Source of the DNA: Biformimicrobium ophioploci
GTDB lineage: Bacteria > Pseudomonadota > Gammaproteobacteria > Pseudomonadales > Cellvibrionaceae
DNA length: 64,000 nucleotides
Direction: 5' to 3'
NCBI RefSeq assembly: GCF_030270605.1
Contig: NZ_BSYJ01000004.1
Span: 428,576 to 492,575 of the forward strand
In this document: piece by piece, positions 1 through 8,825 of the stretch
How positions within the stretch are numbered: the stretch's first letter is position 1
How the letters are laid out: every line of letters begins with the position of its first letter
Made by a program: the position numbers and the translations under genes
Notes under the pieces: model-generated
Seen by the model: only the letters and a program-made list of their open reading frames with translations
Databases searched by the model: none
Told to the model about the DNA's origin: nothing

Positions 1-1269
1 GGCCTGCTCGACAGCATCCAGTGCGACAGATACCGCCTGATCACCTATCGCGTGGAAATACATCGCGAGCCCTGCCGCATCTACAGCCGTTACCAGTCGA
101 TTGAGCTCCGACGGGGTAAGCTCGAGTTTGCCGCGGTTGTGGCTGGTATCGTTGGGATAGTGGACGTTACCGGAGTCACTGATTTCTGCTTCCAGGTAAG
201 GTTTTGTGAGGGCGGCGGTCTGGGTCGGGTACTCCATTACCCCGTCAACGAAGACCTTTACGGCGCTGATATTGGCTCTGGGGTAGTTCTCGAAGCGCTT
301 GCGCGCCGCATTGAGATCCTGGAAGAATTTCTCCAGGTTAACCATGCCAGCACTGTCCAGATGCTTATCCTTGGCAAGGGCGTAGGCCATCGTAACGCGC
401 GGAGCGAGATGACCATTGCGGATTAGCCCCTCGTAAATCTCCAGGTCTCGCTCACGAGTCCAGGCTTCTGTAAAGGCGGTAATGCCGTTGGACAGAAAGT
501 AATTATTGAACGACTCATGAATAGCCAGGAATCCATCCACCGAGCGCGACTCATATTTGAAAAGATCCCAGGCCGCCTGGCTTTTCAGCTGGCCCGTGGG
601 CAACCCTTGTGCGTTCAATGGGACCAGCGCCTGGTACGCGCTGAGTTCCCCGGCAAGTAATTCGCTTGTTAGCGTTACGGATTCACCGCGGAGGGTGGCG
701 CCATGCTCAAGTGCATAGTGATTGACGGCATGGGCATGGCCATCGATTCCTATGAGGATAATCTTGTGCCTTGTGGAAATCTCATCAAGACCAGTCGCGA
801 TATCAGGGTAATCACCGAGGAACTGGGGGCTGTCCGCACCGTATCCGTTGAACTGGGACACCGTGATCCACTCACCGCGGGCAGGCGAGTCGGAACCGAG
901 TTCAGACAGGCACTGCTGGACTTCACGAACAATGTTCGCCAGATCCAGGCTGTTTTGCTGCGGCAGCTGGCAGGTCTCTCCTTCAAGCGCGAGCGATGGG
1001 TGAATGTGGGCATCGTGAATGCCCGGCATCAGGAATTTACCCTCCAGGTCAATCCATTCCGCATTGTCAGGGTACCGTTTCTTCGCCTGGTCCACAGTGC
1101 CGGCAAAAACAATCGAATCCCCGGCGATCGCCATCGCCTCAACCATTTCCTGTTGGGCGTTTGCGGTATAGATGGTGCCGCCATAGAAGATCTGGGTAGA
1201 GGAAGGCTGGGTATCGCTGCAGCCTGAAAGAGCGCCCACAAGGGCGGCGAGTGATAGTAACCGTTTCAA
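1..1269 (-). CDS. Lipoprotein amidohydrolase (YtcJ-like), C-terminus beyond window edge
   Basis: Partial metal-dependent amidohydrolase of the Amidohydrolase_3/YtcJ type; 423 codons are visible and the gene runs off the left edge. It has a TTG start at 1269, followed by KRLLSLAALVGALSGC, a lipoprotein signal with the acylated Cys at residue 17, so the protein is probably membrane-anchored and exported. The metal-site motif GIHDAHIHP lies at about residues 84-91. The last visible residues, FHAIGDQAVSVALDAVEQ, match the family's C-terminal His motif. No ATG fits the lipobox frame, which is why I choose TTG. It follows the HerA-like gene on the same strand by 87 bp. Substrate unknown; members hydrolyse amides or formamides of varied compounds. 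Confidence 0.8.
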   Translation of the reverse strand, partial: MKRLLSLAALVGALSGCSDTQPSSTQIFYGGTIYTANAQQEMVEAMAIAGDSIVFAGTVDQAKKRYPDNAEWIDLEGKFLMPGIHDAHIHPSLALEGETCQLPQQNSLDLANIVREVQQCLSELGSDSPARGEWITVSQFNGYGADSPQFLGDYPDIATGLDEISTRHKIILIGIDGHAHAVNHYALEHGATLRGESVTLTSELLAGELSAYQALVPLNAQGLPTGQLKSQAAWDLFKYESRSVDGFLAIHESFNNYFLSNGITAFTEAWTRERDLEIYEGLIRNGHLAPRVTMAYALAKDKHLDSAGMVNLEKFFQDLNAARKRFENYPRANISAVKVFVDGVMEYPTQTAALTKPYLEAEISDSGNVHYPNDTSHNRGKLELTPSELNRLVTAVDAAGLAMYFHAIGDQAVSVALDAVEQA

Positions 1270-1356
1270 GGGAATCCCCGGCTTTAATTGTTCTTTGAGA
1301 GGTGTACGCTGGTGCTTGTCGATAATGCGTGATGCTGCCGCAAAAGGGAACGTTGT

Positions 1357-2793
1357 CTAACGGCGCCTGAGGCCCAGGGCGCCCAGAATGCCCCGTGCAA
1401 GTTCGCGCCCGAACTGCTTTCCAAAGCTGATCGCTGCTTTGTTCAGGCTCTGGACCAGGTTGCTATCGCTCTTCCGGGCTTTTTGACCAGAACGGCCGGG
1501 GGAAGTTTCATCAAGCAGCTTCTCGCGCCGGGCCCTGAGGTATTCATAGGCCGACTCGCGATCCAGTTCAGTGCAATATTTGTCGGCGAGGGGACCCTTC
1601 TTCAGTGTGCGCTTCTCCGCTTCCGACAGCGGCGACAGGCGGCTTGCCGGTGGCGGGATCAAAACCCGCTGTACCGGTTGTGGCACTGCGTTTTCGTCCA
1701 GGCAGGACACCAGCGCTTCGCCGACACCCAGCTTGCCAATGGTGGCAGCGGTATCCAGCTCCGGGTTCTCGCGAAAGCTTTTTGCCACGGCGCCGACCGT
1801 ACGCTGCTCCTTCGGGGTATAGGCGCGCAGGGCATGCTGCACGCGATTGCCGAGCTGGGCCAGAATGGGCTCTGGGATATCCAGCGGGTTCTGGGTGACA
1901 AAGAAAATCCCGACGCCGCGGGAGCGGATCAGGCGCACCACCTGTTCCACTTCGTCCAGTAGCGCGGCGGGCATGTCGTCAAACAGCAGGTGTGCCTCAT
2001 CGAAAAATACGGCCAGCTTCAGCTCGCCGCCAGCTTCCGGGAGCTGCTCGTAGAGTTCTGCCAGTAGCCACAGGGCCAGGGTGGCGTAGGCCCTGTGGTC
2101 CATTGCACTGGCATCGAGCAGGTGCACGGCATCGCCTTTCAGGAGGTCGTTCAGGTCGAGCGCCGGCTCGCCGAACAGCGTGTCCACACCGGCGCGCTCC
2201 AGGGCGAGAAACTTGCGCTTGATGGCACCGAGGCTCGCGCTGGAGATGCTGCCGTAGTCATCGGCCAGTTGCCTGCGCGCAGTATCGGCAAAGTTGATCA
2301 GTGCTTCGAGGTCTTTCCAGTCCAGCAGGAGTAGGCCCAGCTCGTCCGCGATCTTGAACATCAGGTGCAGCAGCCCGGTCTGGTTGTCGTTCAGGCCCAG
2401 GGTTTGCGCCAGCAGCTCGGGTCCCATTTCAGTGGGGGTGGTGCGCAGCGGAATACCGTCCCGGCCCCACAGGTGCAGCGACAGGGCGCGGTAATGGTCC
2501 GCGCCAAGCCCGAACAGGGGCAGGCGCTCGGCGACCTTCTTGCTATCCCCGCCGGCCGCGGCGAGCCCGCTCAGGTCACCCTTCACATCGGTGACAAATA
2601 CCGGGATGTCCCGGGCCGACATCTGCTCAACCAGCACACGCAGGGTCACGGTCTTGCCGGTACCCGTGGCGCCGCACACCAGGCCGTGCCGGCTGATCAT
2701 GTCCGGCAGCAGCTGCGCCGCGGGGCTGGCAGGTTCAGCGGCCTGCCCGGAATCGCTACCGCGACTGGGGATACCCAGCGCAATGGGGGTCAT
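1357..2793 (-). CDS. HerA/YjgR-type helicase-like ATPase (DUF853)
   Basis: A 478-residue P-loop ATPase of the HerA-FtsK superfamily, closest in layout to E. coli YjgR (DUF853). Walker A GATGTGKT lies at residues 41-48, Walker B is in LAVFFDEAHLLF, and FFVTQNPLDIPEPILAQLGNRVQHALRAYTPKEQ is the conserved C-terminal ATPase segment seen in this family. A good Shine-Dalgarno (AAGGAG) lies 7 bases before the ATG. The start is divergent from the cobalamin riboswitch. HerA relatives act in DNA translocation or end processing; the physiological role of the YjgR branch is not established, so the name is structural only. Confidence 0.85.
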   Translation of the reverse strand: MTPIALGIPSRGSDSGQAAEPASPAAQLLPDMISRHGLVCGATGTGKTVTLRVLVEQMSARDIPVFVTDVKGDLSGLAAAGGDSKKVAERLPLFGLGADHYRALSLHLWGRDGIPLRTTPTEMGPELLAQTLGLNDNQTGLLHLMFKIADELGLLLLDWKDLEALINFADTARRQLADDYGSISSASLGAIKRKFLALERAGVDTLFGEPALDLNDLLKGDAVHLLDASAMDHRAYATLALWLLAELYEQLPEAGGELKLAVFFDEAHLLFDDMPAALLDEVEQVVRLIRSRGVGIFFVTQNPLDIPEPILAQLGNRVQHALRAYTPKEQRTVGAVAKSFRENPELDTAATIGKLGVGEALVSCLDENAVPQPVQRVLIPPPASRLSPLSEAEKRTLKKGPLADKYCTELDRESAYEYLRARREKLLDETSPGRSGQKARKSDSNLVQSLNKAAISFGKQFGRELARGILGALGLRRR

Positions 2794-2861
2794 AAATACT
2801 CCTTGGTCATTTGCGGGGCAGTCGTTGACGGCGGGGAAAAATCCGCCTATCGTTGCGCCGC

Positions 2862-3000
2862 TGTCTGGTGCTCCTGCAAGATGGAGTTAAACGGGAAGTC
2901 CGGTGTTCAATCCGGCGCTGCCCCCGCAACGGTGAGACGCGCAAGCGTTAAGCCCGATACCGGCCCGATAGCGACCAGGCCGCCACAGTAGTGGCGAGCA
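2862..3000 (+). promoter_or_regulatory. Cobalamin (AdoCbl) riboswitch
   Basis: The leader of the BtuB-type gene holds the B12-box hallmark GCTGCCCCCGCAACGGT (about 2916-2932). It is preceded by GGGAAGTCCGGTG and AATCCGG, and followed by AAGCCCGATACCGGCC, all in the order of the cobalamin riboswitch family. The exact 5' and 3' limits are estimated. The rest of the 319-base gap (2794-2861 and 3001-3112) holds the divergent herA-like start region and the expression platform, with no gene. Known role: B12 binding lowers expression of the downstream transporter. Confidence 0.92.
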
Positions 3001-3112
3001 GATAAAGCGGAGGGCTTTGTCATTGGTTGCGCGTCGGACCCGTATGTATTCTCCCCGCCATCCTCTCTTGTCCTCCCTCAATCGCACATAACAACCAGAT
3101 TGGGGAATAACC

Positions 3113-4960
3113 ATGTCTTTCCAGTTTAACAGGCGCCTGCTGGCCCTGGCCCTTGCCGTGCCATCGCTTGGCTCTGCAAATTCTGACAATAATGAACAGG
3201 CCGCAAGCGGCCAGCCCATTGAGCAGCTGGTGGTTACCGCCGGCCGTTTCGAACAGCAGGTATCGGAAGTACTCGCGCCACTCAGTGTCATTAGCCGGGC
3301 CGAGATCGAACGCTGGCAGATTACTGAAATGGGTGAGCTGCTGCAGCGCGTGCCGGGCCTGCAGGTTAACCAGAGCGGTGGCCTGGGTGGCACCACAACG
3401 CTGTCTATTCGCGGTTCCGAAACCGACCACGCGCTGATTCTGGTTGACGGGGTGCGCATCAACAGCGCCACCACCGGCCTGACAGTATTGGAATACCTGG
3501 ACCCGGGCCAGATCGAGCGTATTGAAATCGTGCGCGGGCCGCGCTCTGCCCAGTACGGCGCCGACGCCATGGGTGGCGTGGTGAACATCATTACCCGCCG
3601 CAGCGGCGGCGGCGTGCAGTACCGTGTGGGCAGCCACGGCGAGCAGGTCAGTGCGGCGCAGGTTTCCACTTCTGGGGCCCTCGGTGATTTTTATGCCGCC
3701 GCGCGTCACCAGACCACCGATGGCATCGATCACCTGCTGGATGACAATGCTGGCAATGCGGATGACGACGCCTACCGCAATAGCACACTGCAGCTTGGCT
3801 ACCGTAAGGCGTTGACGGACGGATGGCAGTTGGGCCTGCAGGCGCAGCAGAACCGTGGCAGCGCGGAATATGATTCCGCCTGGGGCGGCCAGCCGTTCAG
3901 CGTCTTCGAAATCACCAAGGCCAACCTGGATCTCTCTGGCGACATCTCCGAAACCTGGCTGACGCAACTGCAGCTTGCTTATAGTGAAGACGACTCCACC
4001 TACGACGACGATACATTCAGCTGGCCGTTCAACCTGGTCACCGAACGCGACAGCGCCAGCTGGCAGAACCGGATTGCGGCAGGGGAGCTGGGCACCGTGG
4101 TTGCCGGGGTCGATTACTACCGCGACCAGGTCAGCAGCAACCCGGCCACCGGCTACGACGAAGATACCGTGCGCAATCTCGGTGTGTTTGCACAGCAGCA
4201 GTGGCAGAGCGGTACCCATTCGGTGCAATGGGGCCTGCGCAGTGACGATCACAGTGGTTATGGCCAGCACACCACTGGCAACATCGCCTACGGTTATGCT
4301 TTCTCCGATGCACTGGAACTGATCGCATCTGCCGGTACCGGTTTCAAGGCGCCAACATTCAATGATCTCTACTACCCGGCGAGCCCGTGGTATCAGGGCA
4401 ACCCGGACCTGAAGCCGGAGGAATCAGAAAATATCGAGCTGTCGCTGCGCGGCCAGGCCGGTGAACTGGGCTGGCGCGCGAGCCTGTTCAACGCAGACTA
4501 CGACAACCTGATTGTGGATGCCTACACTGCAGACTTTGTCACGACCCGTGCTAACGTGGCTTCGGCAAGCGTGCGCGGCCTGGAGCTGGAAGCGCAGGGC
4601 GAGCTGGCAGGCCTGCGATGGGATGCCAATTACACCTACCTTGATGCGGAGGATGGTACGACCGGTGACGATCTGCTGGAGCGTTCGCGTCACAACGCCA
4701 CCCTGGATATTGAGCGGTTGCTCGCGGGGGTAAACTTTGGTGTGCTGCTTAAAGCGCGCAGCGAACGCGTCAGCGATCCGTTCCAGCGCGTAACCCTGCC
4801 GGGTGTTGCGACCATGGATCTGCGTGCGAGTTACGCTTTGCGTGAGGATGTTACGCTGAGCGCGAAGCTGCGCAATGCGCTGGACAATAATTACCAGAGC
4901 CAGGCCGGTTACCATGCGGATAGCCGCAACTGGCAGCTGGGTGTGAGCTGGAAATTGTAA
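3113..4960 (+). CDS. btuB: TonB-dependent vitamin B12 receptor (BtuB-type)
   Basis: Outer-membrane TonB-dependent transporter of 615 residues, the usual BtuB size. A signal peptide covers about residues 1-24. The TonB box (QLVVTAGR) is at 38-45, the plug domain carries LQVNQSGGLGGTTTLSIRG and IERIEIVRGPRSAQYG, and a C-terminal beta-barrel ends in LGVSWKL. The riboswitch directly upstream and the adenosyltransferase downstream make a cobalamin or corrinoid substrate very likely. No btuCDF genes are in the window, so inner-membrane uptake must be encoded elsewhere. Confidence 0.92.
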   Translation: MSFQFNRRLLALALAVPSLGSANSDNNEQAASGQPIEQLVVTAGRFEQQVSEVLAPLSVISRAEIERWQITEMGELLQRVPGLQVNQSGGLGGTTTLSIRGSETDHALILVDGVRINSATTGLTVLEYLDPGQIERIEIVRGPRSAQYGADAMGGVVNIITRRSGGGVQYRVGSHGEQVSAAQVSTSGALGDFYAAARHQTTDGIDHLLDDNAGNADDDAYRNSTLQLGYRKALTDGWQLGLQAQQNRGSAEYDSAWGGQPFSVFEITKANLDLSGDISETWLTQLQLAYSEDDSTYDDDTFSWPFNLVTERDSASWQNRIAAGELGTVVAGVDYYRDQVSSNPATGYDEDTVRNLGVFAQQQWQSGTHSVQWGLRSDDHSGYGQHTTGNIAYGYAFSDALELIASAGTGFKAPTFNDLYYPASPWYQGNPDLKPEESENIELSLRGQAGELGWRASLFNADYDNLIVDAYTADFVTTRANVASASVRGLELEAQGELAGLRWDANYTYLDAEDGTTGDDLLERSRHNATLDIERLLAGVNFGVLLKARSERVSDPFQRVTLPGVATMDLRASYALREDVTLSAKLRNALDNNYQSQAGYHADSRNWQLGVSWKL

Positions 4961-4980
4961 AACTGGATTGGGTGGTTTCT

Positions 4981-5068
4981 CGCTTGCTTTTCGAGACCGT
5001 ATGCGCACATGGACGTGCGCATTCGAGCGCCCAGGGATGGGCTCGTAGCGTGTCGAGAACAGCAAGCG
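4981..5068 (+). repeat. Structured intergenic element, predicted three-way junction (copy 1)
   Basis: Between the btuB and cobO genes. Outer stem: CGCTTGCT (4981-4988) with AGCAAGCG (5061-5068). Inner hairpin 1: ATGCGCAC (5001-5008), loop ATGGAC, GTGCGCAT (5015-5022). Inner hairpin 2: 5024-5045, with CCCA/TGGG closing the loop GGGA. The same architecture and conserved single-stranded words (ACCGT before hairpin 1, CAGGGATG in hairpin 2) recur at 55569-55644. Function unknown; it could be a mobile intergenic repeat or an mRNA processing element. Confidence 0.7.
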
Positions 5069-5099
5069 GGAAAGCACTTGCACGAGCTAGGCGAGAAGC

Positions 5100-5702
5100 A
5101 TGACTGATTCGAAAAACGAAAAGCACAAGGCCCGTATGCAGGCGCGCAAGGAAATTGTCGATGCCGGCGTGGCCAAGGCGCAGCAGGAGCGCGGCGTGGT
5201 GATTATCCACACCGGTGACGGCAAGGGTAAGACCACTGCCGCCATCGGCACCGTGGCCCGTGCACTTGGATACGGTTATCGCGCGGCGGTGGCGCAGTTC
5301 ATCAAGGGCACCTGGGAGTGCGGTGAAAAAAATTATCTCGAGTCCTCGCCGTTGCTCGAATGGCAGCAGATGGGTACAGACTTCACCTGGGAAACCCAGG
5401 ACGATGCCGCAGACAGGGCGGCCGCGGAAAAACTGTGGGCACACTGCAAGCGCTGGCTGGCTGATCCGGAAATCTATCTGGTAGTGCTGGATGAGCTGAC
5501 CTATGCGCTGAACTACAAGTGGCTCGACAAGCAGGAGGTGCTGGAGGCGATCCAGAACCGGCCGGCGGAGCAGAGTGTGGTGATCACCGGCCGCGGTGCC
5601 AAGCAGTACCTGCTGGATGCGGCCGATACCGTCAGTGAAATGACCCTGCAGAAGCACGCGTTCCATGCGGGTGTGGCTGCGCGCAAGGGTATCGAGTGGT
5701 AA
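5100..5702 (+). CDS. cobO: Cob(I)yrinic acid a,c-diamide adenosyltransferase
   Basis: CobA/CobO/BtuR-family ATP:corrinoid adenosyltransferase of 200 residues, typical length. The P-loop GDGKGKT is at residues 39-45, and the family motifs VAQFIKGTWECGE and LVVLDELTYALNYKWL follow. It attaches the 5'-deoxyadenosyl group to cob(I)alamin in the cytoplasm, so imported corrinoid becomes AdoCbl. It lies 139 bp after btuB on the same strand, with a structured repeat in the gap but no riboswitch of its own visible. The gene order supports B12 salvage rather than de novo synthesis here. Confidence 0.93.
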   Translation: MTDSKNEKHKARMQARKEIVDAGVAKAQQERGVVIIHTGDGKGKTTAAIGTVARALGYGYRAAVAQFIKGTWECGEKNYLESSPLLEWQQMGTDFTWETQDDAADRAAAEKLWAHCKRWLADPEIYLVVLDELTYALNYKWLDKQEVLEAIQNRPAEQSVVITGRGAKQYLLDAADTVSEMTLQKHAFHAGVAARKGIEW

Positions 5703-5711
5703 TGTATTGAG

Positions 5712-5736
5712 CGGGCCCCGGTCTTGCCGGGGCCCG
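5712..5736. terminator. Hairpin between convergent cobO and M16 peptidase genes
   Basis: Perfect GC-rich inverted repeat CGGGCCCCGG / CCGGGGCCCG with loop TCTTG, sitting in the 41-bp gap between two convergent stops. There is only a short T-rich tail, so it may be a bidirectional or Rho-assisted terminator. Confidence 0.6.
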
Positions 5737-5743
5737 TACTTTC

Positions 5744-8596
5744 TTACACGTCGTAGTTCACTACCTTATAGCCCAGCGCCTCGAGTTGCGGCTTGAGCGT
5801 TTCGGCATCACCCACAACTACCATGATCATGTCATCCGGGTTGAGGTGCTTCTTCGCCAGAGAGTTGATTTCGTCTGCGCTGATGCTTTTGACGATCTCT
5901 GTCCTTTTCTCTACGAAGTTCGGGTCCAGGTCATACTCGAGAATCTTTGCCAGAAAGCCGAGTTTTGCGCGCGGTGTTTCGTAACGCAGCGCATCTTTCT
6001 GATTGATGGCATTGCGCATAAACGCCAGCTCTTCGGCAGTGATGCCGTTGTCGGCGTAGTTCCTGATTTCCTCCATGAATTCCACGATGGATTTGTCCGT
6101 CACATCCGCGCGTACTTCTGCGCTGGCGGTGTAGTTGCCGGACAGCAGGTCGCCATCGAAGAATGAGCGGGCGCCGTAGGTATAGCCCTTGTCTTCCCGC
6201 AGGTTCAGGTTGATGCGGCTATTGAAGGCGCCGCCCAGAGGGAAATTCATCAGGTAGGCTTTGTAAAACTCGCCAGTGACATCGTAGGTCAGGCTGCGTT
6301 TGCCGATGCGGATGGCTGACTGGGCGGCATCTTCCTTGTTGACCAGATAGATGGTGCCAGCCTCTACTGCCGGAACTGGCAGTTCGATAGCGAGCTCCGG
6401 TCCCTTGCCCTCCCACTTGGCAAGACTGGTCAGGTGCGGCTCCAGCGCCTTCTGGTCCAGTTCGGAAACCACAATGAGCTGTGCTTTCGCTGGCAGGAAG
6501 TGCTGCTCATAAAAAGCCTTTACGTCGTCCACGGACATTTCTGCCAGTGTCTGCTCCGTGCCACCGCCTGGCAGTGCCGCGATATTATCGTCGTGCAACA
6601 ATTGGCGATAGGCAGTAGAGGCCAGGTAGGAAGCGTTCTTCTTGTTGTTTTTGATGGACTGGATGGCATTGCTGCGGCGCCTTTCGAACTCATCAGGCAG
6701 GAGTGCCGGTTCGAACAGTTTTTCCGCAACCAGGTCCATAGTGGCATCGAGATGCTTGCTCAGGGTGTTGATGCTGACGTTGATATAGTGATTGTCAGCG
6801 TAAACAGACACCCGGCTGCCCAGCATTTCAAGTGCCTTGGTCATTTCTTCCGCGCTGCGCTTGCTGGTCGACTCGGATAGCATTTGCGCCAGCAGCGAGG
6901 CCATGCCGGCTTTCTGCGGTGATGTGTAATAGTGTCCGGCCGGAATCTTCAGTAAAAGCGAAGTCGTGGGCGTTTCTGTACTTTGGGTACCCAGAACCTT
7001 GATGCCGTTGGCCATTTCGTTGCGCCACATTTCTGGGACATCAACGGGGCGGTTGGCGCCGGCGGTGGGAATCACGCTGCGGTCGAAATCCGCCTCTGCC
7101 CTACGAAGCTTGAGGTCTTCTTCCTTGACCAGTTTGACGGAGTCAATGCCCTTGCGCTTGCCCTGGGTATAGGTGTCTTTTTTGGCCACCATATCCGCCT
7201 GGCCATTGGGGACCACGCTCATGATTACTGCGTGATTACCCTTGATGTACTGGCGGTAAACACGCATGACATCTGCCTTGGTGACATTGTTGTAACGGGC
7301 AATATCCTCCTCGATGTAATTCGGGTTGCCGGTGAATGTCTCGTTGGAAGCCAGCTGGCTGACCTTGCCGGAGACGCTTTGCAGGCCGAATACAAAACCG
7401 GCTTCCATTTGCGCCTTGGCCTTGGTCAGGTCGTCATCCTGAACGCCGCGTTTTTCAAATTCATCCAGCGTGGCGCGGATGACGGTTTCCATATCCGCCA
7501 GTGACTTGCCGGATGCCGGGTGTGGCAGTGCGAGCAGGTTGAAGGTGCATGCCAGTTCCTGGCAGGGGTGGCTGGCCTGGGCCTGTACCGCCATCTGGCT
7601 CTTCACCAGGTTTTTGTATAGTAATGACGTTTTGCCGCTACCCAGGATGAAAGAAAGTACATCCAGCGGGGCTTCGTCCTCGTGGCGAATGCGTACCGTA
7701 GGGAACGATATATGGATCAGCGGCAGGTGGACATTGTCCTCCATGGAGATGTAGCGGTCTTCCTCCAGGCTGGCTGGTGCCTTTTTCGGCTTTGCCACCT
7801 CCGGCCCGCGAGGAATCGCGCCAAAATAACGCTCTACCAGTACCAGGGCTTCCTCGATATCAATATCGCCACCGATAGTGAGTGTGGCGTTATTGGGACC
7901 ATACCAGCGCAGGAAGAATGCCTTGAGGTCATTCACATCCACCCTGTTGAGATCTTCCATGTAGCCAATTACTGGCCAGGAGTAGGGGTGCCCATCCGGA
8001 TAAAGCGCGGCGGCAACGCGTTCATAAAGTCGTCCGTAAGGGCGGTTGTCAATGCGCTGTCCGCGCTCATTTTTCACCGTTTCCCGCTGTACCTCGAACT
8101 TTTCCTGGGTGACCGCATCCAGCAGGTAGCCCATGCGATCCGATTCCAGCCACAGGACTTTTTCCAGCTGGTTTGCCGGTACCGTCTGGTAATAATTGGT
8201 GCGGTCGGAGTTTGTGGTGCCATTCATGGTACCACCGGCTTCCGTGATCAGCTTGAAATGCTGCTCGTCCGCCACATTTTCAGAGCCCTGGAACATCATG
8301 TGCTCGAAGAAGTGGGCGAAACCGGACTTGCCTACCTCTTCACGGGCAGAGCCAACGTGATAGGTCACATCCACGTGTACCAGTGGATCCGAGTGATCCT
8401 CGTGCAGAATCAGGGTCAGGCCGTTGGAAAGGGTGTACTTGTGGTAGGGAATGACGGTTTTGCCGGCTTGCGAGGCAACCTGCTCCACAAATTCCACGCC
8501 TTCCGGGAGGGCCGTCTTAGTGGACGGGGTACTGGATTCTTCGGGTGCACAGCCGGCCAGCAGCAGTGCGGCAAACAGTATGGATAAGCGGTTCAA
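5744..8596 (-). CDS. M16 family zinc metallopeptidase, lipoprotein
   Basis: A 950-residue two-module M16 (pitrilysin/insulinase-like) peptidase. The N-terminus MNRLSILFAALLLAGC is a lipoprotein signal with Cys16. The inverted zinc motif HFFEH is at residues 95-99 in the first module, and the downstream Glu is expected in the VQRETVKNERGQRIDN segment. The second module (from about residue 500) lacks HxxEH, as is normal for the regulatory half. Family members degrade periplasmic peptides. It is divergent from the rhombosortase gene across a 229-bp gap that should hold both promoters; no other element is obvious there. Confidence 0.9.
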   Translation of the reverse strand: MNRLSILFAALLLAGCAPEESSTPSTKTALPEGVEFVEQVASQAGKTVIPYHKYTLSNGLTLILHEDHSDPLVHVDVTYHVGSAREEVGKSGFAHFFEHMMFQGSENVADEQHFKLITEAGGTMNGTTNSDRTNYYQTVPANQLEKVLWLESDRMGYLLDAVTQEKFEVQRETVKNERGQRIDNRPYGRLYERVAAALYPDGHPYSWPVIGYMEDLNRVDVNDLKAFFLRWYGPNNATLTIGGDIDIEEALVLVERYFGAIPRGPEVAKPKKAPASLEEDRYISMEDNVHLPLIHISFPTVRIRHEDEAPLDVLSFILGSGKTSLLYKNLVKSQMAVQAQASHPCQELACTFNLLALPHPASGKSLADMETVIRATLDEFEKRGVQDDDLTKAKAQMEAGFVFGLQSVSGKVSQLASNETFTGNPNYIEEDIARYNNVTKADVMRVYRQYIKGNHAVIMSVVPNGQADMVAKKDTYTQGKRKGIDSVKLVKEEDLKLRRAEADFDRSVIPTAGANRPVDVPEMWRNEMANGIKVLGTQSTETPTTSLLLKIPAGHYYTSPQKAGMASLLAQMLSESTSKRSAEEMTKALEMLGSRVSVYADNHYINVSINTLSKHLDATMDLVAEKLFEPALLPDEFERRRSNAIQSIKNNKKNASYLASTAYRQLLHDDNIAALPGGGTEQTLAEMSVDDVKAFYEQHFLPAKAQLIVVSELDQKALEPHLTSLAKWEGKGPELAIELPVPAVEAGTIYLVNKEDAAQSAIRIGKRSLTYDVTGEFYKAYLMNFPLGGAFNSRINLNLREDKGYTYGARSFFDGDLLSGNYTASAEVRADVTDKSIVEFMEEIRNYADNGITAEELAFMRNAINQKDALRYETPRAKLGFLAKILEYDLDPNFVEKRTEIVKSISADEINSLAKKHLNPDDMIMVVVGDAETLKPQLEALGYKVVNYDV

Positions 8597-8825
8597 GGTC
8601 CTGCTCCTTTATACTTTTATAAGCCTTGAATGGGGTATTGGCTGCTTGTCATTCTATCGGATATGGCAACGGGGTATGGGGTCAGATCGGCCTGAAATGT
8701 ATCGGTTTGTCTCAAAAGGCCAGGGTTTGGCGCCTGTATCATTGCCTTGTGTGCGGGTCCTGTCGCGCCTCTGGCAGTCGGGTTTATACCTTGCGTTGCC
8801 GTAGCGGGCCTCCAATAATGCGGCT

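Noticed and set aside
3020..4270. 416-residue minus-strand frame over the riboswitch and btuB
   Set aside because: Antisense to a clear BtuB reading frame with TonB box and plug motifs.
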